Assembly (NCBI GenBank): GCA_003141525.1
Contig: PLML01000084.1
Location: 1 to 32,388, forward strand
Origin: Bacteroidales bacterium
GTDB lineage: Bacteria; Bacteroidota; Bacteroidia; Bacteroidales; VadinHA17
Direction of reading: 5' to 3'
DNA: 32,388 nucleotides
Both the position numbers and the translations under genes were made by a program. Below are positions 8,621-16,628 of the stretch, piece after piece; position 1 is the stretch's first letter, and every line of letters begins with the position of its first letter. The notes under the pieces are model-generated. The model had not been told where the DNA came from, made no database searches, and saw nothing but the letters and a program-made list of their open reading frames with translations.

Positions 8621-11080
8621 CTATTTATTTGTAACAAGTTGCAGAACTGCCTCTTTAAGCCCGTTTGAAACCGCTTTAATCCTAATATTTCCACCTTTGT
8701 CAGTTGATTGGATTACTGCAAGAGCCAGTCCATTAAATGCGCTGCGCTGCTTACTTTTCATTGGTGTTTTATCCTGAGGATTGCCATTATCGGTCCCAAT
8801 CAGAATTCCTTCTCCTTCAACCTTAAATTCAACCAGGTTTACTGCGTTGGGAACGACCAATCCATTTTCATCAACTATTTCAACCTTAATATTAACAATA
8901 TCCTGCATATCCGCATTGATATTATTCCTATCGGCTGTTAACCTTATTGCTTCAGGAACTGATGTTGTCCGCACTTCTTCAATAATCGTTTTACCATCTT
9001 TTCTTCCAACAATTTTAAGTGTGCCCGGCTCATATGGGACATCCCATGAAAGATGCAGATCAGATGTTGTCGGTGGAATGTACGGACGTTCATATCCATT
9101 CCAGCTTTTTGAGTGACCCTGTTGCGGAAACACATAAGATTTTTTACCAAATGATTTTCCATTCAGAAAAAGTTCAACAGTGTCACAATTGGTATATAAT
9201 ATTACAGGAACAACCTTCCCTTCATTCCCTGCCCAGTTCCAATGGGGGAAAAGATGAACCATTGGTTTTTCAGTCCACTGGCTCTGATAAAAATAGTAAC
9301 CATCTTTTGGAAAACCACAGAGGTCAATAACACCTGAGCTTGAGTTTTTATTAGGCCAGCCGGCTTCACCGAGATAATCAATGCCAGTCCACATGAAGTC
9401 GCCAATTACATAATCGTTTACCGCGGTAATTTTCCATAGTTGTTCCGCCTGGATCATGCCTAACCTGTAATCTCTTGAACGCCCCGGTCTCTTATCAGAC
9501 TGATTGGTTCCAAGAGAGTACTGGCCACGAAGACCACCGACTGAAACATTCTCTGTACCAATCATCTTCCAATTGGGATGGTCATGTCTGTCAACGCTGT
9601 AATATAACTCCCGGCGTTCATTCCATCTGTCAACATAATTATAGCCTACTATATCCTGCAACTCAAGGAAGGGAAGTTTTGCCGGTCCGTCTCCAGCAGC
9701 AATCCTGTCATTTGCCTGGGTGACAGGACGTGTAGGATCTTCCTTATGGAATGTATCTGCCAGTTTTCGCATTACTTCACTTCCATTCTCTTTTACCTGA
9801 TCAGGAACCTCATTCCCGGCGCTCCAAATCACAATTGACGGATGGTTATGGTCGCGATAGATCATCGAAAGCAGGTCTGATTTCCACCATTCTTCAAAAT
9901 AAATGTGATAACTGAACCCAACCTGACCTTTTTGCTCTACCCATTCATCAAATATTTCATCCATTACCAGGAAGCCCATCTTGTCACACAGGTCAAGAAA
10001 TTCTGGTGCAGGAGGGTTATGTGATGTTCGGATGGCATTGCAACCCATATCTTTCAGCAATTGTAAACGTCTTACCCATGCTTGAATAGGCACTGCAGCT
10101 CCAAGGCAACCTGCGTCGTGATGAAGACATACTCCATTCATTTTAACATGATTACCGTTAAGAAGAAAGCCCTTATCAGTATCATATTCAATTTTCCGTA
10201 TACCAAATGTGGAATTGTAATTATCAATTGTTTTTGTCCCTTCCAGTACAGTTGACTTAAGTGTATATAATGACGGAGTTTCAATTGACCAAAGTTCCGC
10301 GGATTTAACTTTTACCGATTGTTCCACGTCTGTCTTGCCTGATGAAGTGAGTGTCACAGGTGTTTCAACCACTACAACTTCTTTCCCTGATCCATCTATT
10401 ACAACAGATCTTAAAACAATATTTTTGGTTACCTCCAACTTGTTCTCAATAGTAGTGCGTACTGCAACTGTTGCCGAAGATGATTCTGCTACAGGTGTAG
10501 TAACATAAGTTCCCCATTGGGCAATATGAACTGGTCCTGCAATATTTAACCACACATGTCGGTATATGCCTGAGCCAGAGTACCAGCGGCTGTTAGGCTG
10601 AAGGGAGTTGTCAACTTTTACTGATATTATGTTTTCTCCCTTTTTAATATATGGCGTGAGATCGTAATAAAAACTGGTATAACCATAGGGATGTTTACCC
10701 AGGTGCTGCCCATTTATCCATACATCGCTGTTCATATATACCCCATCGAATTCAATCCAGAATTGCTGATCTTTACCCGATGATACGATATTGAGGTGTT
10801 TACGATACCATCCGATACCTGTCGGAAGATAACCACCCGGACCTTTTGTAATTGCATCTTCCTTAAATTCCCCTTCGATACTCCAGTCATGAGGAAGATT
10901 GAGTTTTCTCCATTTTGAATCGTCAAAGCTTAGTTTGTCAGCATCTTTAACATCTGACTGAATAAACATCCAGTCTTTATCAATAAGTAAATGCTGTCTT
11001 GCATCCGGTGCGGCCGACCACGTATTTAAATTAAGTAACTGAATTAAGGCAAGAGTGAGTATTAAAGAAGATCTATTCAT
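8621..11080 (-). CDS. GH2 family beta-galactosidase with C-terminal DUF4982 and Ig-like domains
   Basis: 819 residues. A signal peptide (SLILTLALIQLLNLNTWSAA) is followed by the GH2 sugar-binding domain (LNLPHDWSIEGEF, GIGWYRKHL, FDGVYMNSDVWINGQHLG), an Ig-like GH2 domain, and the TIM barrel (GVCLHHDAGCLG, NAIRTSHNPPAPEFLDLCD, HPSIVIWSAGNEVPDQ). E424 in GNEV is the acid/base and E510 in GTENVS the likely nucleophile. Then come a DUF4982-like region with WNWAGNEGK and a Big-type domain with ADRNNINADMQDIVNIKVEI. Length and order match Bacteroidota GH2 beta-galactosidases. It is the first gene of the four-gene minus-strand run, so the operon promoter should lie just beyond 11080. Confidence 0.93.
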   Translation of the reverse strand: MNRSSLILTLALIQLLNLNTWSAAPDARQHLLIDKDWMFIQSDVKDADKLSFDDSKWRKLNLPHDWSIEGEFKEDAITKGPGGYLPTGIGWYRKHLNIVSSGKDQQFWIEFDGVYMNSDVWINGQHLGKHPYGYTSFYYDLTPYIKKGENIISVKVDNSLQPNSRWYSGSGIYRHVWLNIAGPVHIAQWGTYVTTPVAESSSATVAVRTTIENKLEVTKNIVLRSVVIDGSGKEVVVVETPVTLTSSGKTDVEQSVKVKSAELWSIETPSLYTLKSTVLEGTKTIDNYNSTFGIRKIEYDTDKGFLLNGNHVKMNGVCLHHDAGCLGAAVPIQAWVRRLQLLKDMGCNAIRTSHNPPAPEFLDLCDKMGFLVMDEIFDEWVEQKGQVGFSYHIYFEEWWKSDLLSMIYRDHNHPSIVIWSAGNEVPDQVKENGSEVMRKLADTFHKEDPTRPVTQANDRIAAGDGPAKLPFLELQDIVGYNYVDRWNERRELYYSVDRHDHPNWKMIGTENVSVGGLRGQYSLGTNQSDKRPGRSRDYRLGMIQAEQLWKITAVNDYVIGDFMWTGIDYLGEAGWPNKNSSSGVIDLCGFPKDGYYFYQSQWTEKPMVHLFPHWNWAGNEGKVVPVILYTNCDTVELFLNGKSFGKKSYVFPQQGHSKSWNGYERPYIPPTTSDLHLSWDVPYEPGTLKIVGRKDGKTIIEEVRTTSVPEAIRLTADRNNINADMQDIVNIKVEIVDENGLVVPNAVNLVEFKVEGEGILIGTDNGNPQDKTPMKSKQRSAFNGLALAVIQSTDKGGNIRIKAVSNGLKEAVLQLVTNK

Positions 11081-11360
11081 GGGTTACGGTATTTTCTTCT
11101 ATGGTATAATATATAAATATAATAAATTGATGAAATCAATATCCTTTTCATAGAATTATAATATATCCTATTCAGAACAGAGGTCAGTATTCATAATGAA
11201 ACCAATCCACATCGATGTACCCTTTTTCAACAAGTGGGCTATAGTTCAAGGATCTGACTCTAGACCAATAGTTGGCACAATAAACTGTCCGGATTATGGA
11301 AAGAAATTAACAGGTTATGACAGATAGAACGGTACCTGGACTATAATTGATCGTATCAAA

Positions 11361-11460
11361 TTGACCACCCAAATCCGGAGTTAAAAACTTGTTGTTTATA
11401 AATGTATGTTCGGTGAAAGCAGACCGGATTTTGAAATGGTCAAATAAGGTTTGATTTTAT
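11361..11460 (+). repeat. Dispersed IS21-end-like repeat, copy D (subfamily 1)
   Basis: The left arm is TTGACCACCCAAATCCGG, the middle contains TGTATGTTCGGTGAAAGC, and the right arm is CCGGATTTTGAAATGGTCAA. The two arms are inverted repeats of each other over about 19 bases with few mismatches, 83 bases end to end. A weaker box GGTTTGATTTTA follows, matching GGACGGATTTTAC of copies C and G. Confidence 0.75.
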
Positions 11461-11503
11461 AACTTGTGCACATATATCAGAGATTAAAATTATGCGATGG
11501 TCT

Positions 11504-11517
11504 GTGGTAATTACCAC
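11504..11517. repeat. 14-base palindrome, copy 2
   Basis: GTGGTAATTACCAC is a perfect palindrome, followed by CATTCTTA. It matches the palindrome at 3159-3174 and its downstream ATTCTTA. Both lie downstream of a subfamily 1 repeat, at different distances (about 60 and 210 bases from the right arm). Confidence 0.5.
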
Positions 11518-11649
11518 CATTCTTACCCTAATTAATGCGTATCATGAAAAATTGGCAGGCAAATTTGATACAATTTACTATAACTCGCCCATATATCATT
11601 GTATTTGAGCCATTCAATGCAGTTTAACATTTTCCCCAACACAATTCAA

Positions 11650-12732
11650 TTACATCTTGTATATTAATGCATTAATATTCATTCCCGCTCCAACGGATGC
11701 GAGAACAAGAATGTCTCCTTTGTTTATTTTGTGCGGTTTTAGTTGATCTTTTAATATAAGATCCAATAAAGTCGGTATTGTAGCGACAGATGAATTGCCC
11801 AACCATGTAATTGTCATTGGCATTATGTCTTTTGGCACATCAACTATATCATAAAGGCCAAAAAGTCTTTTTAATATTGCATCATCCATTTTCCCATTGG
11901 CTTGATGGATTAACGCTTTTTTTATTTCACTAAGGTGAATATTACTTTTCTCAAGACATTCTTTTATCGTTTGAGGTACTTTTTCAATTGCATATTGATA
12001 AAGCTTCCGGCCATGCATTTTTAAAAAAATATCATCCTTGTTTTCATTGTCAGGATTGTATGATTTACCCATATGTAACATTTTGTAATTTAATAGAGTA
12101 TCCGATCGCGTTTTATGTGCAAGTATCCCAATAGGATATTCACTCTTTTTGGCTTCGAAGATAGTAGCTCCAGCACCATCGGCATACAACATGCTGTCTC
12201 TGTCATGTGGATCGGAAACCCGTGAAAGTATGTCAGCCCCTATAACCAGTACTTTTCTGGCATCTCCTGATTTTATTAAATAATCAGCCTGAATAGCAGC
12301 TTGCAACCAGCCCGGACAGCCAAAAAGTAAATCATAAGCTACGGTATTGGGGTTTTTTATTTCCAATTTATGTTTTACCCTGGCGGCTAAACAAGGTACA
12401 GCATCCATTCGCTTGTCGTTATTCTTTACATCGCCAAAATTATGCGCAACAATTATGTAATCTAATTCTTCTTTATCAATGTCAGCAGATTTAATAGCAT
12501 CAATAGCAGCGTAATAGGCAATATCAGAAGTTACCAAATTGTCCATGACATATCTTCTTTCTGCAATAGTCGTAATTTCAAAAAACTTATCAATTATTTC
12601 CTTATTCCCTTTTTCGAGCTTTTTTCCGTCTGCATCATAAAATTCATTTATAAGAAAATCCTCATTTTTGATATGTTTTGTCGGGATGTAATTTCCCGTT
12701 CCTATAATAACAGTATAGATAGTCCTATTCAT
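11650..12732 (-). CDS. 3-oxoacyl-ACP synthase III (KAS III) family protein
   Basis: 360 residues of the thiolase fold. It is a KAS III-type condensing enzyme that would join an acyl-CoA or acyl starter to malonyl-ACP. The catalytic triad is intact: C139 in LLFGCPGW, H276 in ALIHQANGK and N313 in WLGNSSVATIP. The N-terminus VIIGTGNYIPTKHIKNEDF is the standard opening. At 360 residues it is longer than housekeeping FabH (about 320-335), with an insertion near VSDPHDRDSMLYADGAGA. It therefore more resembles the side-branch KAS III proteins used in specialised lipid synthesis. No ACP or other FAS gene is adjacent. It is probably monocistronic, since long gaps lie on both sides. Confidence 0.88.
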   Translation of the reverse strand: MNRTIYTVIIGTGNYIPTKHIKNEDFLINEFYDADGKKLEKGNKEIIDKFFEITTIAERRYVMDNLVTSDIAYYAAIDAIKSADIDKEELDYIIVAHNFGDVKNNDKRMDAVPCLAARVKHKLEIKNPNTVAYDLLFGCPGWLQAAIQADYLIKSGDARKVLVIGADILSRVSDPHDRDSMLYADGAGATIFEAKKSEYPIGILAHKTRSDTLLNYKMLHMGKSYNPDNENKDDIFLKMHGRKLYQYAIEKVPQTIKECLEKSNIHLSEIKKALIHQANGKMDDAILKRLFGLYDIVDVPKDIMPMTITWLGNSSVATIPTLLDLILKDQLKPHKINKGDILVLASVGAGMNINALIYKM

Positions 12733-12852
12733 ATTAATAGTTTAATGTTGTTTGTTTTACTGCCAACTTGCTTAAAGATTTAGCGAAGTTAACTGTTTAT
12801 GCGCAAAAATTAAAGATAGGATTATGTGCTTTGCGTTTTTGGAAAAACCAAC

Positions 12853-12979
12853 GACCTTTGCCATTGTTGGTCGGAATAAATTGACCAACAATAGCCGGTG
12901 TTAAATACTTGTTGTTTAGTTATGTAAGTTAGTTATAATTTGACCGGTCAAATGCGATCAATAATCCTGGCTTTTGTAC
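12853..12979 (+). repeat. Dispersed IS21-end-like repeat, copy E (subfamily 2)
   Basis: Left boxes are GACCTTTGCCATTGTTGGTC followed by GGAATAAATTGACCAAC and GCCGG. The middle is AATACTTGTTGTTTAGTTAT. The right end TGACCGGTCAAATGCGATCA then CCTGGCTTTTGTAC matches copies A and F. Confidence 0.65.
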
Positions 12980-13144
12980 TATAACGACCTGACGGTTTTG
13001 GTTAGTTGATGTCCGCGTCAAAGCTGGTGGAGTTTTTGCCAGTCAAAGCAGATGGACGAGAGTTGTCATGTCACGATTGAGTTATCTTAGTAGCAGAAAA
13101 TAGTCCTTTTATCACAAGTAGAAAAGTTGTCTAGGTATTAATGG

Positions 13145-13284
13145 GCCGGCTCATAACGGTAGGCCGCTATATGCAGTCCGGGTTTTATTTCTGCTAATCC
13201 ACTGATAACCAAAACTAATAGTAAGAAGTTAACTTGGCAACCTTCGGAACCCCGGATTACATTTAGCGGTGGTTAGCGGCTGGC
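13145..13284 (-). repeat. Large imperfect inverted repeat, attC-like or structured element
   Basis: The left arm (13145-13182, beginning GCCGGCTCATAACGG and ending GCAGTCCGGG) pairs with the right arm (13251-13284, CCCGGATTACATTTAGCGGT then GGTTAGCGGCTGGC) around a loop of about 70 bases. On the minus strand it begins 6 bases after the peroxiredoxin stop. It has the box order of an integron recombination site: outer GCTAAC near the gene end and GTTATG at the far end, with inner CGCTAAATG and CATATAGCG. The outer boxes fit the RYYYAAC/GTTRRRY consensus only loosely. A repetitive extragenic palindrome is the alternative. Confidence 0.45.
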
Positions 13285-13290
13285 ATTTTT

Positions 13291-14019
13291 TTATTTCAAT
13301 CCCTTCAATATCTTCAATGCATCATCAACATGTCTTTTAGTTTGTGTTTGAGAGTCGAAAACAAAAACAACTTTACCATTTTTATCTATTACATAAGTTA
13401 CTCTGCCTGGCAATAGGCCTAAAAAATTAGTAGGAACACCAAAAAGTTTCCGTATCTTATTTCCTTCATCGCTTAACAAAGTATAGCTAAGCCGATATTT
13501 TTCAGCAAACTTTTTATGACTTTCAACAGATTGTCCACTGATACCAATAATCAAGGCATTAACTTCTTTAAAAACCTCAAATTGGTCTCGAAAATAACAA
13601 GCTTCTTTAGTACATCCTGGACTTTCGTCTTTAGGATAGAAATAAATCACAAGATTCTTTTTGCCAAGCACAGAATCAATGGCAAATAAATTACCATTCT
13701 GATCTTTTAAAGTGAATTGTGGAACGATACTCCCAACTTCAATTTTTTTCATATTCTGATTTGAGTTAAAGAAAGCATAACAAGCAAACAACAAAACATA
13801 AATGGATAGATACATACGATAAAAATTTCTGAATTTAAGATAATTCCTGTTATCAGGATACAGATTTCCGAACAATGCTTTAAGTTCTTTCCAAAAATAA
13901 GGCTTGATATTGATTACCCAGCTATCGGTTTGATATACTATTTTCCGAAACTTGCTGCGGTAAAATGTTAGTGGCAAGCCCCAAAAAACGAATAGAAAAA
14001 ACCATGTTTTTTGTGCCAT
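13291..14019 (-). CDS. Peroxiredoxin (AhpC/TSA, BCP-type) with N-terminal membrane-associated extension
   Basis: 242 residues. The C-terminal part (about 91-242) is an atypical 2-Cys peroxiredoxin that would reduce peroxides using thiols. It has peroxidatic C136 in SPGCTKEAC, a candidate resolving C141 five residues on as in BCP proteins, and the usual TLLSDEGNKIRKLFGV and GRVTYVIDKNGKV. Residues 1-89 are not part of the fold. They contain a hydrophobic start (TWFFLFVFWGLPLTFY), a conserved-looking charged stretch (SWVINIKPYFWKELKALFG), and a second hydrophobic run YLSIYVLLFACYAFF. An internal start at M69 would give a lipoprotein-like signal with C80. The gene follows the DUF1295 gene by 19 bases in the same transcript. 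Confidence 0.87.
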   Translation of the reverse strand: MAQKTWFFLFVFWGLPLTFYRSKFRKIVYQTDSWVINIKPYFWKELKALFGNLYPDNRNYLKFRNFYRMYLSIYVLLFACYAFFNSNQNMKKIEVGSIVPQFTLKDQNGNLFAIDSVLGKKNLVIYFYPKDESPGCTKEACYFRDQFEVFKEVNALIIGISGQSVESHKKFAEKYRLSYTLLSDEGNKIRKLFGVPTNFLGLLPGRVTYVIDKNGKVVFVFDSQTQTKRHVDDALKILKGLK

Positions 14020-14038
14020 AAGCAGTATGAAAATCTTT

Positions 14039-14827
14039 TTATTTTTTAGGGAACCAAGGGATGAAAGCGCTGGTTTTTTCGATATAATCTTTGTATTCAG
14101 GCTTTGTTACTTTTAATGTTTTTTCGAGAAGTGCCACTCCCGAAACTTTAATAATTAAAGCTATCATTAAGACACAGCCTAAAACCGGAATATAACTGCC
14201 GGCTGAGATGCATAAAAGAGCATATCCGCACCAAACGGTTGCGTCACCAAAATAGTTTGGATGGCGCGTGTAATGCCAGAGACCTTTATTTAGCACTTTC
14301 CCCTTGTTTGCCGGATCTGCTTTAAACCTAGCCAATTGAATATCACTGCCTGCTTCGAAAATAATTCCAATAAGCCAAACAAAAACACCTATAAAATCAA
14401 ATACATTTAGAGCATTTCCAGCGTTGTAATATTGAGCACCCAATAATGGCGCTGAAATGACCCACATTAAAATGCCCTGCAAAAGAAAAGTTTGAAAAAA
14501 GCTTATCCACCAGTAACGCTGTTCTCCATAATCCTGTCGGAATTTCTGGTATCGGGGATCTTCGCCTTTTCCAATATTGCGCCATGCAAGATATATCGAA
14601 AGACGCAGCCCCCAGATGGAAACCATTGTTAATAAAAGTATTTTACGAATTTCAAGTCCATCTGCTTTAAGAAAGTAAATGAAACAAACTACTATAAACC
14701 CAAAACCCCAAAACAAGTCAACTATACTTACATTTTTTATTGGGATGCTTATTATCCATAATACCGACATCATTATTATGATCGCCAATAGAGCAAAAAA
14801 GTAAATTTGAATATATGTCATAATCAT
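14039..14827 (-). CDS. DUF1295 family membrane protein (steroid 5-alpha-reductase/ICMT-like)
   Basis: 262 residues with about six or seven membrane segments. The family signature is near the C-terminus: GLWHYTRHPNYFGDATVWCG, followed by the closing helices and KPEYKDYIEKTSAFIPWFP. Relatives include steroid reductase-like and isoprenylcysteine methyltransferase-like enzymes, so a lipid reductase or methyltransferase is plausible, but the substrate is unknown. The basic central loop GKGEDPRYQKFRQDYGEQRY is typical. The start ATG at 14827 is 4 bases from the stop of the upstream DhaL-DegV gene, and an alternative ATG lies two codons in. This tight coupling argues for a shared lipid-linked role. 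Confidence 0.9.
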   Translation of the reverse strand: MIMTYIQIYFFALLAIIIMMSVLWIISIPIKNVSIVDLFWGFGFIVVCFIYFLKADGLEIRKILLLTMVSIWGLRLSIYLAWRNIGKGEDPRYQKFRQDYGEQRYWWISFFQTFLLQGILMWVISAPLLGAQYYNAGNALNVFDFIGVFVWLIGIIFEAGSDIQLARFKADPANKGKVLNKGLWHYTRHPNYFGDATVWCGYALLCISAGSYIPVLGCVLMIALIIKVSGVALLEKTLKVTKPEYKDYIEKTSAFIPWFPKK

Positions 14828-14831
14828 TTTT

Positions 14832-16628
14832 TTAATTAAACATTAAAGCAACAGAAACTGCACCAATTCCTGCATTACTTCCTATTACAGGCGAAATATT
14901 AACCACAGCAACAGGCATTTTACCCGTGAATTCATTCATTTTTTGTGTATACCATTCGGCTGCATCCATATTTTGGGCATGAAGAACGATATAATTCCAT
15001 ACTTCAAGATCTTTACAAATATTATAGAGGTGCTCCATCACCCTTTCCATATTTCTTTTCTGACTGAATGTATTGCCAAAAACAAACGAGTTTCCATTTT
15101 TGTCCATCGAAACGATTGGGTTTACATTCAGCAAATTCGCCATAAAGCCTTTTATGTGCGAAACCCTTCCCCCACGAACCATATATTTGAGCGTTTTCAC
15201 GCTTACAAAAATGCGAGTGTCCCTTATCCACTTTTCAGCCATCAAAACAATTTCATTATGCGAAAGCCCAGCTTCAATGGCTCGAGCCACGCGTAAAATT
15301 ATCAATCCAAGCGATCCCGAAAGGTTTTTCGAGTTTAAAACGGTTATTGGTTTATTGAACTCCTTACTTGCAGCCTGTGCCGCTTTTTGACTGTTAAAAT
15401 AAGTTCCGCTAAACTTGTCGGTAAGATGTATCGCTATAATTGAATCGTACTGAGCTGCCAACTGAGCATACAGTTTGACGAATGTTTTTTCATTAATTTG
15501 AGATGTTTTAGGAAATTCGCTATACTGACTAAGCAGCGTATAAAATTGTTCGGGCTGAATAGTAATTTTATCGAGGTAATGACTTTCGCCAAAATTGATA
15601 TTGAGGGGCAGCATATTGATCTGGTATTGATCAATTAGCTCTTGCGGTAAATCGCAGGTCGAATCAGTTACTAACGCTATCTTCCATTTTCGATTAAATA
15701 TAACTTCGCTCTGCCGTAACATGTCATCGGCTTTTTGAAAAGTAATCAGACTAACATTTTTTAACTGATAAAACAAATTTGCAGGATTGTTTGTGTGAAT
15801 ATGAATATGCTTAATTTTTTCATCACCAGCTATTACCACCGAATCGCCATTTTGCTGAAGTATGAGGGAAAGTGTTCTTTGATCAATTGTTAGCTTCCTT
15901 AAAATGCCTTCTGTGCAATATCTGAATTTAACTTCTTCCGAAATGTGCTCATTATTCATTGGCAAAATAAGCGGTTCCGTTTTTGAGCGTAATAACTTTC
16001 TAATGCTGTTTGTATAAATTAACTCTATGATCCCTTCAATAAATAAAACAAAAGCATTCGCGCCAGCATCAACAACATTAGCTTTTGCAAGCACAAGCAG
16101 TTTCTGCTTTGTCTCCGAAAGGGATTTTAATATTACCTCCTTTGAACAGACGAATAGCTGGTTAAAATCAGTAATAATTTCTCTTTTGGTGTAAATGAAT
16201 TCAGACCATTCTCTAATTACAGTAAGCATAGTACCTTCAATAGGATTGGCCACAGCTTCATACATGTAAGGTATAGAATTCTTAATACATACTGCAAATT
16301 GAGGAATGGTAAGACTTTCGCGCTCTCCTGTTTCCTTGCTCATGCCAAATAAGAATTGGGCGAAAATTATACCTGAATTGCCACGGGCATTCATAATGGT
16401 TGTTTCTGCTATTCGGTTGGCAGTAATTGTAAATGACTTGTCGGGAAGAACCGATTCAATAGCAGACTGAATGGTAAAGGCCATATTACTACCAGTATCC
16501 CCATCGTTCACAGGGTAAACGTTAATTTTATTCAAGTAATATTGCTGTTCAAGAATTTTCTTACATCCAGCAATAAAGGTGTAATATAACTGACGTCCGT
16601 CTATTTTATATATAGGTATAGCGTTCAT
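14832..16628 (-). CDS. Fused DhaL/FakA-like kinase and DegV/FakB-like fatty-acid-binding protein
   Basis: 598 residues. Residues 8-205 are a DhaL/Dak2 kinase domain with the ATP/metal motif NVYPVNDGDTGSNM (36-49, D42 and D44 as ligand candidates), MNARGNSG (79-86) and VVDAGANAF. Residues about 235-310 match the FakA middle domain, with HIHIHTNNP at 274-282. Residues 314-598 are a DegV domain: KIALVTDSTCDLP, PKTSQINEKTF, FSGTYFNSQKAA and MVRGGRVSHIKG. In Firmicutes, FakA phosphorylates fatty acids held by separate FakB proteins; here both are one chain, so the product would be acyl-phosphate. The PlsX/PlsY partners are not in the window. It is first in the run with DUF1295 and peroxiredoxin. 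Confident on domains, inferential on fatty-acid kinase activity. Confidence 0.92.
   Translation of the reverse strand: MNAIPIYKIDGRQLYYTFIAGCKKILEQQYYLNKINVYPVNDGDTGSNMAFTIQSAIESVLPDKSFTITANRIAETTIMNARGNSGIIFAQFLFGMSKETGERESLTIPQFAVCIKNSIPYMYEAVANPIEGTMLTVIREWSEFIYTKREIITDFNQLFVCSKEVILKSLSETKQKLLVLAKANVVDAGANAFVLFIEGIIELIYTNSIRKLLRSKTEPLILPMNNEHISEEVKFRYCTEGILRKLTIDQRTLSLILQQNGDSVVIAGDEKIKHIHIHTNNPANLFYQLKNVSLITFQKADDMLRQSEVIFNRKWKIALVTDSTCDLPQELIDQYQINMLPLNINFGESHYLDKITIQPEQFYTLLSQYSEFPKTSQINEKTFVKLYAQLAAQYDSIIAIHLTDKFSGTYFNSQKAAQAASKEFNKPITVLNSKNLSGSLGLIILRVARAIEAGLSHNEIVLMAEKWIRDTRIFVSVKTLKYMVRGGRVSHIKGFMANLLNVNPIVSMDKNGNSFVFGNTFSQKRNMERVMEHLYNICKDLEVWNYIVLHAQNMDAAEWYTQKMNEFTGKMPVAVVNISPVIGSNAGIGAVSVALMFN

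Larger units (their letters stand above)
11081..11649. other. Intergenic region upstream of the glycosidase operon, holds repeat copy D
   Basis: This 569-base gap separates the GH2 start from the stop codon of the KAS III-like gene. It contains the 15-base inverted repeat ATTGATGAAATCAAT (11126-11140, ATTGAT and ATCAAT arms) 46 bases upstream of the GH2 start, which could be an operator. It also contains repeat copy D (11361-11460) and palindrome copy 2 (11504-11517). No gene is apparent. Confidence 0.5.
12733..13290. other. Intergenic region with repeat copy E and an attC-like inverted repeat
   Basis: This 558-base gap lies upstream of the KAS III-like gene and downstream of the peroxiredoxin gene. 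It holds repeat copy E (12853-12979) and a large inverted repeat (13145-13284). The stretch 12980-13140 shows neither a gene nor a known motif. Confidence 0.6.
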
